From the NCBI GenBank assembly GCA_003215475.1, contig QCKH01000010.1:1-62983 (forward strand): a DNA stretch of 62,983 nt, in the 5' to 3' direction. Shown in pieces: positions 23,168 through 32,376 of the stretch. Made by a program: the position numbers and the translations under genes. The notes below the pieces were generated by a model. That model worked only from the letters and a program-made list of their open reading frames with translations. It had not been told where the DNA came from and did not search any database. The stretch's first letter is position 1. Every line of letters starts with the position of its first letter. Source of the stretch: Prochlorococcus sp. AG-409-L21. Its GTDB lineage: Bacteria > Cyanobacteriota > Cyanobacteriia > PCC-6307 > Cyanobiaceae.

Positions 23168-23431
23168 TGGTTTTCTACAACAAGCATAAATAGGTTTGTT
23201 TGCAATAGGTCTCTTGTCTTTGTCGTGCTCAACTCCTATTTGGTAGCAATCATAAGCATATTTATTATTAACATGTTTAGAGTTTGATTTTATATTTACT
23301 CGCCTTTCAACTGCCTCCTCATCTCCTTTTTGATTAAACTTGATTTCACAAATTTTACTAGCACCTAATACATCCAGGGAATTGGTAAACAGGAAAAATA
23401 AGAATGATAGAAATACTTTTATTTTAACCAT
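23165..23431 (-). CDS. Small exported protein of unknown function
   Basis: An 88-residue protein from the ATG at 23431. It has a clear signal peptide (MVKIKVFLSFLFFLFTNSLDVLGA) written here as a basic start, a hydrophobic core and an AxA-like end, followed by a polar domain with four cysteines (KICEI, YDCYQIG, YACCRKP) that could form disulfides. The frame is open further upstream but there encodes secG antisense-like residues. Its start lies 13 bases inside the end of secG, so it is probably coupled to it. I do not recognise a family. Confidence 0.6.
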   Translation of the reverse strand: MVKIKVFLSFLFFLFTNSLDVLGASKICEIKFNQKGDEEAVERRVNIKSNSKHVNNKYAYDCYQIGVEHDKDKRPIANKPIYACCRKP

Positions 23432-23649
23432 CCAGCACTCAGTATTACTGCAAGTCCAAGGAAAAGAGCCAGTGTGAACCAAGTAGCTTTATTTAATGTT
23501 GCTTCTGCACTACTTGCGCTAGAAAACATAGAACTTCCACTTGCAGCAAGTCCTCCCATCCCGTCCCCTTTAGGACTGTGAAGCAACACTAATAACATTA
23601 AAAGTAATCCACTTGAGACCCAGATCCAGGAAAGAATAGAAATAAGCAT
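23419..23649 (-). CDS. secG: Protein translocase subunit SecG
   Basis: Small membrane subunit of the SecYEG channel. The 76-residue product has two membrane helices (residues ~4-24 and ~54-73) and the family block LLHSPKGDGMGG followed by a Ser/Ala-rich linker. It lies 12 bases after gpmI, the same order as in other marine picocyanobacteria, and overlaps the start of the small exported protein. Confidence 0.93.
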   Translation of the reverse strand: MLISILSWIWVSSGLLLMLLVLLHSPKGDGMGGLAASGSSMFSSASSAEATLNKATWFTLALFLGLAVILSAGWLK

Positions 23650-23661
23650 TGTTAGTTTTTG

Positions 23662-25284
23662 TTAGACGGTTTGTGAGACAAGAGAAGCTTCAGTGAGTCT
23701 GTCTGTTGTTTCTATTAAAGACGAACCTGTCATTGCATCTGGTTTAGGAAGGTTAAGCAATTGAAGAAGAGTAGGAGCTATGTCTGCTAGACCTCCTCCG
23801 TCACGCAGTCTAATTGAATTACCTTGACCAGATATTTTTCTTTTCTCTCCTTCTATAAGTATTACTGGCACAGGATTAGTAGTATGTGCAGTCCAAGGTT
23901 GTCCGTCTGCTCCTTTCATTAATTCAGCATTTCCATGATCTGCTGTTATTAAAAGTGTTCCACTCATCTTCCCAGTCGAATCTAAAATTTTGCCAATACA
24001 ACTATCTACTGTATTAATAGCTTTTTCTGTAGCTTCTTGAATCCCTGTATGCCCAACCATGTCAGGATTGGCAAAATTGATAACTATTAAAGAATAAAGG
24101 CCGCTTTCGATAGCCCTTTGGCAACTTTCCGTTAATTTGATTGCTGACATTTCTGGATAGAGATCATATGTTGCGACTCTTGGAGAAGGAACTAGATGAC
24201 GATCTTCTCCAGGTAAAGGTTTTTCAATTCCACCATTAAAGAAATAAGTTACATGTGGATATTTCTCGGTTTCAGCTGTTCTGTATTGCAGTAACCCATT
24301 TTCAGAAACGACTTGCCCTAACAAATTATCTAAGGATTCAGGAGGGAAAGCGACTGAAACAGGAAGATTGGCCTCATATTGAGTAAAAGTGACAACATTT
24401 AGTTTTGGATGATGTTTTCTTTCAAATTCATTAAACACAGGTAATGTTAATGACTTTATTAATTGCCTAGCTCGATCTGGACGAAAATTGAACATAATTA
24501 GACCATCTCCATCTTGAAGGTAAGAGGGGGTAAGTCGAATAGGCTCAAGAAATTCATCAGTAATATTTGATTTATAGCTATTTGAAATTATTTCATCACT
24601 AGATATGTTGCTTAAAGGAAAGTTTGGATTAGTAAGCAGATCATAGGCTTTTTTAATCCTGTCCCATCGGTTATCTCTATCCATTGACCAATACCTACCA
24701 CATAAACTAGCAAGCTCACCTATTCCTAAGGATTCTAGCTTGCTATTTATAATATTTATATATTGAATTGAACTCTTTGCAGGTGTATCCCTACCATCTG
24801 TAAATGCGTGTATTGCAACTTTTGTGATTCCTTTTTGCTTTGCCCATTCTAAAAGTCCACAGAGATGATTGATATGGCTATGAACTCCGCCATCTGAACA
24901 TAAGCCTGCTAAATGTAATGTTTTTTTGCTTACGAGTAATTCATTTGCAAGATTTTCAAGATTCGGAATTTGATCCAGTTCATTAAATTGAATTGCATTG
25001 CTAATCCTTACTAGCTCTTGCTGGATAACTCGTCCTGCTCCAATTGTTAAATGTCCTACTTCTGAATTTCCCATTTGATCATCTGGTAATCCTACATCTG
25101 CTCCACTCGCTTCAATAAGAGTATGGGGATAGGCTTTCCAAAGAGCATCCATCACGGGAGTATGAGCATCTTTAATGGCATTATTTTGCTTTTCTTCACT
25201 ATGCCCCCATCCATCAAGAATGGTTAAGACTACTGGAGCCAAATGACCTGATCTGATTGAAGTGGCGGAATTATTTTGCGGCAT
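23662..25284 (-). CDS. gpmI: 2,3-bisphosphoglycerate-independent phosphoglycerate mutase
   Basis: Interconverts 3- and 2-phosphoglycerate in glycolysis and the Calvin cycle outflow, using two manganese ions. The 540-residue protein belongs to the alkaline phosphatase superfamily. The N-terminal metal site LTILDGWG, the nucleophile serine in [27 protein letters not shown] and the C-terminal TADHGNAE and AHTTNPVP are all intact. Starts at ATG 25284. Followed directly by secG. It is divergent from pyrR. Confidence 0.96.
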   Translation of the reverse strand: MPQNNSATSIRSGHLAPVVLTILDGWGHSEEKQNNAIKDAHTPVMDALWKAYPHTLIEASGADVGLPDDQMGNSEVGHLTIGAGRVIQQELVRISNAIQFNELDQIPNLENLANELLVSKKTLHLAGLCSDGGVHSHINHLCGLLEWAKQKGITKVAIHAFTDGRDTPAKSSIQYINIINSKLESLGIGELASLCGRYWSMDRDNRWDRIKKAYDLLTNPNFPLSNISSDEIISNSYKSNITDEFLEPIRLTPSYLQDGDGLIMFNFRPDRARQLIKSLTLPVFNEFERKHHPKLNVVTFTQYEANLPVSVAFPPESLDNLLGQVVSENGLLQYRTAETEKYPHVTYFFNGGIEKPLPGEDRHLVPSPRVATYDLYPEMSAIKLTESCQRAIESGLYSLIVINFANPDMVGHTGIQEATEKAINTVDSCIGKILDSTGKMSGTLLITADHGNAELMKGADGQPWTAHTTNPVPVILIEGEKRKISGQGNSIRLRDGGGLADIAPTLLQLLNLPKPDAMTGSSLIETTDRLTEASLVSQTV

Positions 25285-25435
25285 TTGGAAGGTTTAATCC
25301 CAGTCGTTTGTAATCCTTCATCTCAAATTACTTCTTTGTTGGTCAAGGTCGTAGTTTGTATCAACTTCCGTTAGCTTTTCCCAATTGAATGCAATCAATT
25401 AAATATGGATAAACTGAGCTTCATTCCTAACAGCA

Positions 25436-25981
25436 ATGACAGAGCAAAACATCCCTAAAAGCTTGGAAATACTTTCAAAAGAAGAGTTGGCAAGAACTTT
25501 GACAAGGCTTGCGTCTCAAATTCTTGAGAATGTTTCTGATATTAAAAAGCTTTTACTTCTAGGTATTCCAACAAGAGGAATACAGCTTGCTGAGGTTTTA
25601 GCAAAAGAGTTGTATGAGAAAACTGGATCTATAGTTGAGCAAGGGGTTATTGATCCTACGTTTTATAGAGATGATCTTAATAAGTTAGGTACAAGACTTG
25701 CTCCATCTACGGAAATTTCATCTGGCCTCGAAGGACGTCACGTTGTATTAGTTGATGATGTAATCTTTACGGGTAGGACGGTGCGTGCTGCCCTTGAATC
25801 TATTCAGGCTTGGGGAAGGCCTGAAAGAGTTATGCTTTTAGTGATGGTTGACAGGAGTGGGCATAGAGAACTACCTATTCAGCCAGATTTTTGTGGCCGT
25901 CAGGTGCCAACTAGAAAATCAGAATCCATTGAATTAAGACTAAAAGAAGTTGATGGTGAAGAAGGAGTCTTTTTAGAGTAA
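25436..25981 (+). CDS. pyrR: PyrR bifunctional pyrimidine regulator / uracil phosphoribosyltransferase
   Basis: A type I phosphoribosyltransferase. The 181-residue protein carries the PRPP-binding loop VVLVDDVIFTGRTVRAAL near residue 105 and the substrate region IPTRGIQLAEVLA near residue 45, both standard in PyrR. In Gram-positives PyrR attenuates pyr operons by RNA binding; in marine cyanobacteria there is no adjacent pyr operon here, so a purely enzymatic role is possible. Starts at ATG 25436. Confidence 0.92.
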   Translation: MTEQNIPKSLEILSKEELARTLTRLASQILENVSDIKKLLLLGIPTRGIQLAEVLAKELYEKTGSIVEQGVIDPTFYRDDLNKLGTRLAPSTEISSGLEGRHVVLVDDVIFTGRTVRAALESIQAWGRPERVMLLVMVDRSGHRELPIQPDFCGRQVPTRKSESIELRLKEVDGEEGVFLE

Positions 25982-26003
25982 AAATCAGATCATTTTGATT
26001 TTA
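25980..26003. terminator. Weak bidirectional terminator between pyrR and the Hsp70-like gene
   Basis: AAAATCA and TGATTTT can pair around a 7- to 8-base loop in the 19-base gap between the two convergent genes; the arms supply A- and T-tracts for both directions. Confidence 0.4.
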
Positions 26004-27596
26004 TCTAATTTCACCTATCATTTTCTGAATTACTTCTTGTCCATTCCTAATATCAAATCCTTTAACACATAACTGGCAAAAGTTATTAATAGTAAATTCT
26101 AACTTCAAACAATCTTCTCCTGGTATCCCTGGAGGGTCTAACTTAATAAGGATCGAAGAGTCCTTCCATGGAATTATTCTTGAGATGGATTGCTCATCAT
26201 TATTTTTAATTGTGGGTATTCCATCAATATAGATAACCTCCTGAATATCATTAATTTTATTATCAGCAATTATTAGTTCAACCTCTAATTGATTTGTTGT
26301 ACTTGGACTAATAATGATCTCAAGAGGCTTTGTTGTGGGCCAGGGTTGACCAGGAAAGAAAAGAGGGTGCCAAGTATGTTGATTAGTTTTTTGATCCCAG
26401 AATTGTAATGAAATCCCTTGAGTAAGCACATCTCTAATTGTGACTCCCGGCGTCAGCTTTAGAGCTCCAACTGCAACGGCTTCGATTGGAGGAGGAATAA
26501 TTAGTTTCTCATGCCCTACTTTTTGCAGAAGCCATTTTCTGATAATAGGAATACGAGATCCTCCTCCAACAATTACAACTCCTGTGAGGTCATCAAGTTC
26601 GTAGCCTTTTGAGCGCCCTTGAGCAAGAGTTTGTTCTAATAATTTGGATAAAGTTTTAAAGAGTCCTTTTTGTATAAGTAATTCTTCGAATTGCAGTCTT
26701 GATAAATTTAATTTATCTATGGCTTCTTTTTTATTTGAAATAACTTGCTGAGTTAGATTTTTAGTTTCAGACAGTTCATTATTACTTAGTCTGCATTTTA
26801 ATTTCTCCGCAGTCTTTAGGAGTGTATTTGTTTGTTTAGCCTTTGGGCAAAGGTATTGGAGAATCCATTTGTCAAGATCCTGCCCCCCAAGCCTAAGACC
26901 AGCCTTCCCAAGTACTTTTGCTCCGCGAAAGACTTGTTTGCTAATTCCTTCCAAATCTTCCCCATTAAAGCGAATTAGTTGCGCAATTGGCTCGGCTTGC
27001 CCTTCTCCTCCTTCTAGGAGAACCATTGACATATCAATTGTGCTGCCTCCCATATCCACTACTAAGATTTTTGTACCTCCTGCTTGTCCTGAACCAATTG
27101 CCGCAGCTGTTGGCTCATCTACTAATGCAATTTCTGGGACATCTAGATCGACAAAAATTGAATGCAACCATTTTCTATATTCTTTATATGTTTCAACAGG
27201 AGCTGTTAAAACTAGTCTTTGAACTTCTATGTTTTTCGGGATCCGTCTCCAGATCTCTTTGATTAGGAGCTCACCAGCTTTTTCAGGTGTCAAGAAATCA
27301 TTACCTTGTCTTTTCTCTTTAGGTGCTCCAATCCAGCGTTTAAAATCACTAATAAGATTTTGATCTTTTTTTTCTACTAGCTGTAAATCCTCTATTTCTT
27401 GACCAAAGAAATAAGAAGAAACTTGATCTTGACATTGCCAAATGAGACTTGGTATTTCTCCAGCGGTCCTACTAATTGGAGGCAAGTCAAGAAGCTTGAT
27501 TAAATTCTCATTTTCAGCTTGAAATGCTACAACGGTTGTTGTACTTCCTAGGTCAATAGCAAGACTGCCTCGCAATGTGGTGCCTTTATTGTTCAC
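26001..27596 (-). CDS. Hsp70/DnaK-like protein, divergent
   Basis: A 531-residue actin/Hsp70-fold protein. Phosphate motif 1 is LAIDLGSTTTVVAFQ at the N-terminus, phosphate 2 is VVDMGGSTIDMSMV, the adenosine motif is GVVIVGGGSRIPIIRKWL, and VDEPTAAAIG is the connect-1 signature. The N-terminal nucleotide-binding domain is complete, but the C-terminal part (about residues 385-531) is short and diverges from the DnaK substrate-binding domain, with no lid helices that I can see. Thus it is a chaperone-like protein with an unknown client, typical of cyanobacteria. It is divergent from rpoZ. Confidence 0.88.
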   Translation of the reverse strand: MNNKGTTLRGSLAIDLGSTTTVVAFQAENENLIKLLDLPPISRTAGEIPSLIWQCQDQVSSYFFGQEIEDLQLVEKKDQNLISDFKRWIGAPKEKRQGNDFLTPEKAGELLIKEIWRRIPKNIEVQRLVLTAPVETYKEYRKWLHSIFVDLDVPEIALVDEPTAAAIGSGQAGGTKILVVDMGGSTIDMSMVLLEGGEGQAEPIAQLIRFNGEDLEGISKQVFRGAKVLGKAGLRLGGQDLDKWILQYLCPKAKQTNTLLKTAEKLKCRLSNNELSETKNLTQQVISNKKEAIDKLNLSRLQFEELLIQKGLFKTLSKLLEQTLAQGRSKGYELDDLTGVVIVGGGSRIPIIRKWLLQKVGHEKLIIPPPIEAVAVGALKLTPGVTIRDVLTQGISLQFWDQKTNQHTWHPLFFPGQPWPTTKPLEIIISPSTTNQLEVELIIADNKINDIQEVIYIDGIPTIKNNDEQSISRIIPWKDSSILIKLDPPGIPGEDCLKLEFTINNFCQLCVKGFDIRNGQEVIQKMIGEIR

Positions 27597-27694
27597 TGTC
27601 TTTTTAGATTTAGTTAAATTCTTTTCTATTCAGTTTATTTTGCCTTCTTAGGGAGATTTCTCCATTAAAATAAACAAAGTAATGAGAAATTTGT

Positions 27695-27922
27695 GTGATT
27701 AAACCTGGATTTGATTCTAAGGACCTTGCAAAACGTGGTGAGAGTCTTATTCGTCAAGCAAGTAATCGGTATTTAACTACAGTGCGCATAGCTTTTAGAG
27801 CGAAGCAGCGTCGTTTTGATGATTTTGATGGATTGCTTGAGGAGTCTTCTGTGAAGCCTGTTCAAAGATCAATTATTGAATTAAGTGATGAACAAGATCA
27901 ACCTGACTTGCTTCCAGGATGA
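27695..27922 (+). CDS. rpoZ: RNA polymerase omega subunit
   Basis: The small assembly subunit of RNA polymerase. The 75-residue product has the picocyanobacterial signature [26 protein letters not shown] (positions about 22-48) and the conserved tail [11 protein letters not shown]. The start is a GTG at 27695; another GTG two bases earlier is out of frame. Its stop overlaps the start of the DUF1818 gene by four bases. Confidence 0.93.
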   Translation: MIKPGFDSKDLAKRGESLIRQASNRYLTTVRIAFRAKQRRFDDFDGLLEESSVKPVQRSIIELSDEQDQPDLLPG

Positions 27923-28296
27923 TTAACTATGAAGGTTCTGGATGGAGACTTCAGAGGGATACTTCGCGAAAAAATTTTTCTGTTTTGATGGGCGGGGATA
28001 ATTTAGCAGTCGAACTTTCTGAGGAAGAGTGGAGGAATCTTTGCCCTCTTGTTTTTAAGTTGGTTGATCAACATAAACATTTAAAGACTCGTTTAATGAA
28101 AGAAGAAAGTATATGCCTTGAGATCGAGAATTCTCCTTGGTGGGCGTGCTTAGATGGAACAAGAGATAATTGGAGTTTACAGCTAATTCTTTCTGGAGAA
28201 GAAATTAATTGTAGAGGTTTAGAGATTTCTTGGCCTTCACCTTCAGCAAAGGCTATAACTTCGGCTATGAGAACAATGTGGGATTCACAGCAATAA
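27919..28296 (+). CDS. DUF1818 family protein
   Basis: A 125-residue cyanobacterial protein of unknown function, soluble, without signal peptide. Typical blocks are [20 protein letters not shown] near the N-terminus, a hydrophilic centre and [11 protein letters not shown] with [12 protein letters not shown] in the second half. It is translationally coupled to rpoZ (ATGA overlap), a conserved pairing in this group that hints at a function tied to transcription, though nothing in the sequence proves it. Confidence 0.85.
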   Translation: MINYEGSGWRLQRDTSRKNFSVLMGGDNLAVELSEEEWRNLCPLVFKLVDQHKHLKTRLMKEESICLEIENSPWWACLDGTRDNWSLQLILSGEEINCRGLEISWPSPSAKAITSAMRTMWDSQQ

Positions 28297-28567
28297 ATAT
28301 TTCATCCTGAAGATTTAAATATAGGCTTTGTTTTCTTATTATTTTTCCACATGATTTCCATAGGATTAATCTGAATAATGTCAAATATCCGGAAAAATAA
28401 AATCTTCTTTTCTGTTGAGAATTAAGGTGGATTGGCTAAATAGAAAAGATTGCGAAAACAAGTGAGAGTTTGATTTTACGAGATCTTATCTTGAGAGGTG
28501 TTAAGACTAATTTTACATCTCCTTTAATATTCTGGTAAATATATAAGTACTTAAAAAAACAATTTTA

Positions 28568-28831
28568 ATGAAAAAGAAGCAGGGTTATTTGGCTCATTTT
28601 GAAAGATCTTTACTTCTTGATGAAAGCTTAATAAGTTTCCAACCTCCATTGCCTATCTCTCTTAGGCAAGCAATAAATGTATTTTGTGAACATTATCCAA
28701 ACTGGGATAAATATCGGCTAATTAAAGCTGCATTAGTAGGCTTCCTTGTTCAAAATGTAATTAACTCAAGGCCTATAAATCGTATTTATATAGAAAATAT
28801 GTTTAAACTTAAATCAATAAATAGAAAATAA
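28568..28831 (+). CDS. DUF2811 family small protein
   Basis: An 87-residue protein that matches the cyanobacterial DUF2811 pattern: a central stretch FQPPLPISLRQAINVFCEHY, then HYPNWDKYRLIKAALVGFLVQN, where a proline-started helix and a PNWD turn are followed by an amphipathic helix. No signal or membrane segment. Starts at ATG 28568 after a 271-base gap in which I see no gene. Function unknown. Confidence 0.75.
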   Translation: MKKKQGYLAHFERSLLLDESLISFQPPLPISLRQAINVFCEHYPNWDKYRLIKAALVGFLVQNVINSRPINRIYIENMFKLKSINRK

Positions 28832-28897
28832 AAGTGAATATTTTTTTAGTTACTTTCTAGTATCATTTTTATCACTATTTTTTTAAATAAACTGATG

Positions 28898-29371
28898 TTA
28901 GATATTATCAAGAGTTATTAAAAGCTTCTTAGCTATATCTGTTGATATTGGCATTATAGACAACCTATTACCTTTCCTAATCAGAATAAGCTCTTCTGGT
29001 TTGAAAAGATCATTGATTTTCTTAAGAGTAAGTATTTCTTTAAAAGTTTTTATATACTTTAATTTTGAACAATCCCAACGAGGGTTTTCCTTATTTGATT
29101 TTGGATCAAAGTACTTTGAATTTTTATCAAATTGTGTTGGGTCAATTAACTTTATTTCTATTATTTCCATTAGTCCTACTATTCCCGGCGGCTTGCAGTT
29201 TGAGTGGTAAAAAAAAGCTATGTCGCCCTTTTTCATGGATCTCATGAAGTTTCTGGCTTGATAATTTCTAATTCCATCCCAAAGTGTTTCCCCTTCATCC
29301 TTCAAGTGATTAATTCCATAAACATTAGGCTCACTCTTCATTAGCCAGTAGTTAGGTTCCTGTGATGCCAT
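28898..29371 (-). CDS. EVE-domain protein
   Basis: A 157-residue PUA-like EVE protein, a family thought to bind modified bases in DNA or RNA. The N-terminal block NYWLMKSEPNVYGINHL, LWDGIRNYQARNFMRSMKKGD, and FYHSNCKPPGIVGLMEI are all standard. Starts at ATG 29371 (MASQEPNYWLMK). Its first ~15 codons and the 100 bases upstream are the source or a member of a repeat that recurs four more times downstream in the window (29327-29476 is copy 1), so its 5' end looks like the attachment region where islands have built up. Confidence 0.92.
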   Translation of the reverse strand: MASQEPNYWLMKSEPNVYGINHLKDEGETLWDGIRNYQARNFMRSMKKGDIAFFYHSNCKPPGIVGLMEIIEIKLIDPTQFDKNSKYFDPKSNKENPRWDCSKLKYIKTFKEILTLKKINDLFKPEELILIRKGNRLSIMPISTDIAKKLLITLDNI

Positions 29372-29476
29372 GGGTTCTCAGCGATATTGCGATGTGTGGA
29401 TGGTGTGTGGATGGATTAATAATCTCACCCCTATTTCTTTATTCTATTTCAATCAAGTTTTGATTACTAATAACCA
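29327..29476 (+). repeat. EVE-derived dispersed repeat, copy 1
   Basis: Spans the first codons of the EVE gene (on the minus strand) and its upstream region. Landmarks in order: TTCATTAGCCAGTAG, CCATGGG, CAGCGATATTGCGATG, two tandem 11-bp units TGTGTGGATGG, then a CTCACCCCTATTTC and ATTTCAATCAAG tail. It is the left border of the mobile-element region. Confidence 0.9.
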
Positions 29477-29605
29477 AAGAAAGGCTCATATGTTTTCTTC
29501 CTGAGGATATGGCTGATTTTTACGCCAAAAGATATAAAGCTGCTAAGGCTACCTGAAGACTTGAGCCAGATCAGCTAGAAAAGAGTAGGAACCTAGAATT
29601 GATAA

Positions 29606-30622
29606 ATGTGGGATAAAGAATTTGAGAAAGCTTTAAAAGTTGCTCTTTGGCAAGGGCTTTTCTCTGATCCAAGCAAAGTATCTAAAGAGATTTCTTGTCG
29701 TTCTGGTAAAAAGTATGTCTTAAAAGACAGTGAAGGTAAAGTTCTTGCACGGATTCATGAAAACTTATTCAAGATTTACGATGTGAAGGCTGATGGTAAG
29801 TCATTAAACGAACTTTTATTCAATAAAGCTCTTGAAATAGCAATAAGTAAAGGTCATATAAAAGACTCTAAAGATGTTGATCCCCTAAGCAGTGGGCAGC
29901 AAGGAGGTGTTTATCGTCTACTTTCTTCCGATGGGAAGGTGTTGGCTCGGATAGGAATGAGATTACTTCGCAAATTTTCCAAACGAAAAAGTAATCCTTG
30001 GTCCTTACTAGCGATTTGTTGTGTCCCTGTTGGTTTGATTTCTTGTACAGCAAGTTCGTTTGTTGAGCATCCTCGCCCAAGTGTCGAGCTTTCATTGGGT
30101 CCCACAGTATCTTCGAATGGATTAAAGTACTTGGACTCTGAATCAAAGCATCCATTTATTAGTTCTGAAGTTAAGGCGCAAGTATTTAAAAAGGGAAGGC
30201 CCGAGTTTTGCACACTAAAGAAACTTTGGCAGGAACCAGTATATTATTTAACCTGTTCACACCCTGAAAAATCAAAGAAAAATATTACTCTTTATTCTTC
30301 TATACGTTGCGGTCTGCCACAAAGTCCCCAGAGTAAATCTATTTTTCTGCCGAGAAAGGGTTCAACATGTAGACACTTTAAAAGTGAATTCTCAGAATCC
30401 AAAAGTGCTAAATATATAAGATTTTTTGGGGATGGAGAGCCTTTAGCTTCAGAGCTAAGGACAATACAGCTTAAAGAATGGTTGGCCACTGTTGGAATAT
30501 TCATCTTTTTTATTCCACCTAGTATATTTTTTTTAGGGATAGTTATTAACATCGTTAAAAGGCTTATTAGTGTTTTTCAACGACTTTATGTCGCTATCAA
30601 AAAATTGAGATCTAAACGCTAA
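29606..30622 (+). CDS. Island protein: duplicated N-terminal module plus membrane/exported part
   Basis: A 338-residue protein I cannot assign. Residues about 6-60 and 70-122 are two copies of one ~50-residue module (ALKVALWQG..D...V...G..Y.L..S.GKVLARI..N/R L), each ending GKVLARI. Then comes a hydrophobic stretch with a lipobox-like LISC (residue ~142), a polar cysteine-containing region, the motif IRFFGDGEPLAS, and a C-terminal membrane helix (~residues 292-320) with a basic tail. The second half is paralogous to the protein at 35685-36281, which shares the RYFGDGEPL motif and terminal helix. First gene of the mobile-element block. Confidence 0.65.
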   Translation: MWDKEFEKALKVALWQGLFSDPSKVSKEISCRSGKKYVLKDSEGKVLARIHENLFKIYDVKADGKSLNELLFNKALEIAISKGHIKDSKDVDPLSSGQQGGVYRLLSSDGKVLARIGMRLLRKFSKRKSNPWSLLAICCVPVGLISCTASSFVEHPRPSVELSLGPTVSSNGLKYLDSESKHPFISSEVKAQVFKKGRPEFCTLKKLWQEPVYYLTCSHPEKSKKNITLYSSIRCGLPQSPQSKSIFLPRKGSTCRHFKSEFSESKSAKYIRFFGDGEPLASELRTIQLKEWLATVGIFIFFIPPSIFFLGIVINIVKRLISVFQRLYVAIKKLRSKR

Positions 30623-30810
30623 ACAAGAAATCGTCGAGATTCTCTAATCAACTCGCGCTAACTCATGCCTCTAGTCGATAGCGCTGATAAGTGTAGAGAT
30701 GAATAATACTGCAAGGAAGGTATGTGGTGAATATAAAAGCTAAATAAAAAAAACAAAACCTGCAAATTTTTCTTTATCTAAGCTATGAAACTTGTATTTA
30801 CTAGGATTAA

Positions 30811-31083
30811 ATGGGATTTTTAACAGAAGAGGCTTCTACAAAAAGATCTAAATCAGCTTTGTTTGGTTACTTTATGAGCCTGTCAGGCTCAGTCTTCTCA
30901 ATTGGATTGTTAATAGTTTCTATCACACAATTCAGCAAGCCTAACTCGCGCCCAGATTTATATTTTGCATTGGGTGCTATCGGATTAGCTACAAGTTCAG
31001 CTTTAGCAGGTGTTGCAACAGTTGCTGAAAATTCAAAACAGCAAACAGAACTCTTAAGAGTAATAGCGTCTACAAAAAAGTGA
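30811..31083 (+). CDS. Small membrane protein of the island
   Basis: A 90-residue protein with two predicted membrane helices (about residues 20-42, YFMSLSGSVFSIGLLIVSI, and 50-72, YFALGAIGLATSSALAGVA) and a polar, charged C-terminus ending in Lys-Lys. Starts at ATG 30811. No known family recognised. It precedes the pilin-like gene by 42 bases, so they may be co-transcribed. Confidence 0.55.
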   Translation: MGFLTEEASTKRSKSALFGYFMSLSGSVFSIGLLIVSITQFSKPNSRPDLYFALGAIGLATSSALAGVATVAENSKQQTELLRVIASTKK

Positions 31084-31125
31084 TTCGTTTGAACAAAGAC
31101 GTAATCAAGAAACGATACCTAAAAA

Positions 31126-31581
31126 ATGACTAAAGAAACAAAAACTGGTTGCCTACCTGCCCCTTGTGGGTGTTTAGGAGTGATTGGCATTTTAGCTGTG
31201 TTAGCTGCTATTGCTATCCCAAGTTTTAATCATATTCATTGGCGTGCTGTCACGCCGCTTACAAAGAGGGCACTTATCGATATTGCTAAGCAATGTTCAG
31301 AAAAAAAAGCGAATGGCGAAATCAACCCAAAGTTTTTCCTAAGTGATTCCATCAAAAGAGCATTACTTGAACACGAACACTACCGTTTTACTCCAGAGGA
31401 TGGTTCATGTGCTGGAGATGTTAAAGGAAAGGTTAGTGCTATTAAACATAAAAGGTCCCGTTATCTAGACTTCCCTAAGCAACTATCGATCAACCTTTCT
31501 ACTGGCGAAAGAACATGCCTTGCAGGTGATAGTAATAATTCGACTTATGATGAAGAGTGGTGCAAGGATGGTAAGTGGTGA
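31126..31581 (+). CDS. Pilin-like protein with a degenerate prepilin N-terminus
   Basis: A 151-residue protein whose N-terminus resembles a type IV pilin: a short basic leader, a glycine and then GVIGILAVLAAIAIPSFN, the hydrophobic helix that usually follows the prepilin peptidase site. The expected Glu at position +5 (GFTxxE) is not present; instead there is GCLGVI, so processing is uncertain. The C-terminal domain is cysteine-containing and polar. A PilB/GspE-type ATPase lies 1.9 kb downstream in the same island. Starts at ATG 31126; its stop overlaps the leader of the next gene. Confidence 0.6.
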   Translation: MTKETKTGCLPAPCGCLGVIGILAVLAAIAIPSFNHIHWRAVTPLTKRALIDIAKQCSEKKANGEINPKFFLSDSIKRALLEHEHYRFTPEDGSCAGDVKGKVSAIKHKRSRYLDFPKQLSINLSTGERTCLAGDSNNSTYDEEWCKDGKW

Positions 31582-31583
31582 AT

Positions 31584-32030
31584 ATGAATCGTTTACTACT
31601 CCTACCTTTATTACTTGGAATTGCGTCTCCTGTTCAGGCACGTGTAGATCCAGAAGTTCATAAGTTATGCAAAGACGTCAAAGATTATTTAGGTTGCGTT
31701 AAAGCTCAGTCAGGTGAAGTTAAAGCCAAGCCAAATGAGTCGATAGCTAATAGTTGCCCACCTAATTTTGCATATAATGGAGGTGGTTATTGCAGAAAAA
31801 TTGTATGTATTGGGTTCAATCCTTGGGGACTAAAAGGTGATCAATTTCTTGAAAGGAAGCATCAGTGTCGAGGAATAGTTAACTGGGAAACTGGAATACT
31901 GCAAAAACATGTAAAAGCAGTATTTGATAATTCATGCCCAAATAGGAAACCAGGCATAGGTTGGCAATCCACCTGCCATGAAGAGAAAGGCTTACTACCT
32001 GGGAAAGTTCCCAAGAAGAAAAACAGATGA
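31584..32030 (+). CDS. Small secreted cysteine-rich protein
   Basis: A 148-residue exported protein: signal peptide MNRLLLLPLLLGIASPVQA followed by RVDPEVHKLCKD. The mature part has a repeated cysteine pattern (SCPPNFAYNGGGYCRKIVC, HQCRG, SCPN, TCHEE) suggesting disulfides. The same signal peptide and SCPxxYAY-GYC pattern is, as far as I recall, common in small proteins of marine picocyanobacteria; their role is unknown. GTG starts exist three and two codons earlier, but the ATG at 31584 gives the signal peptide. Confidence 0.65.
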   Translation: MNRLLLLPLLLGIASPVQARVDPEVHKLCKDVKDYLGCVKAQSGEVKAKPNESIANSCPPNFAYNGGGYCRKIVCIGFNPWGLKGDQFLERKHQCRGIVNWETGILQKHVKAVFDNSCPNRKPGIGWQSTCHEEKGLLPGKVPKKKNR

Positions 32031-32376
32031 GAAAACTAGTGACGGCAACAGATTTGAGTTTTCTGTATTTTTCTATCCACACAATATTCAAACCTTATCC
32101 ACACAATGCTCAGACATGGAGTGATGCCAAGGTGGTTCGTGTTTCTACATAGAGTATTCAAGGTTTCTTCTTTCTGTGACGTTAAGGATCGACTGGAAAA
32201 CTTTTGAAAATTAAGCCACACGGAAATCATCTTGTATCCGTATGTCTACTTTCTGGAGGGGTATATGGGGTATCTACGTCCCGTCTGTATCGTTATATGA
32301 GCTTAGAAATTTATGCCAGAAACTTGGCTCACATATTTCAGCACCAAGAGCCGGATTCACTGTTGATCCATTTTTT
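32031..32376. other. Gene-free region of the island with two DnaA-box-like sites
   Basis: This 346-base stretch holds no convincing ORF. It contains CTATCCACA at 32073-32081 and a perfect consensus DnaA box TTATCCACA at 32095-32103, in the same orientation and 22 bases apart. It lies between the secreted-protein gene and the 3' end of the helicase gene. A replication origin or an accessory recombinase-binding site is possible. Confidence 0.45.

Noticed and set aside
29509-29556. A 15-codon ORF (MADFYAKRYKAAK) before the first island gene
   Set aside because: Too short to support and without conserved context; could be chance or a gene remnant.
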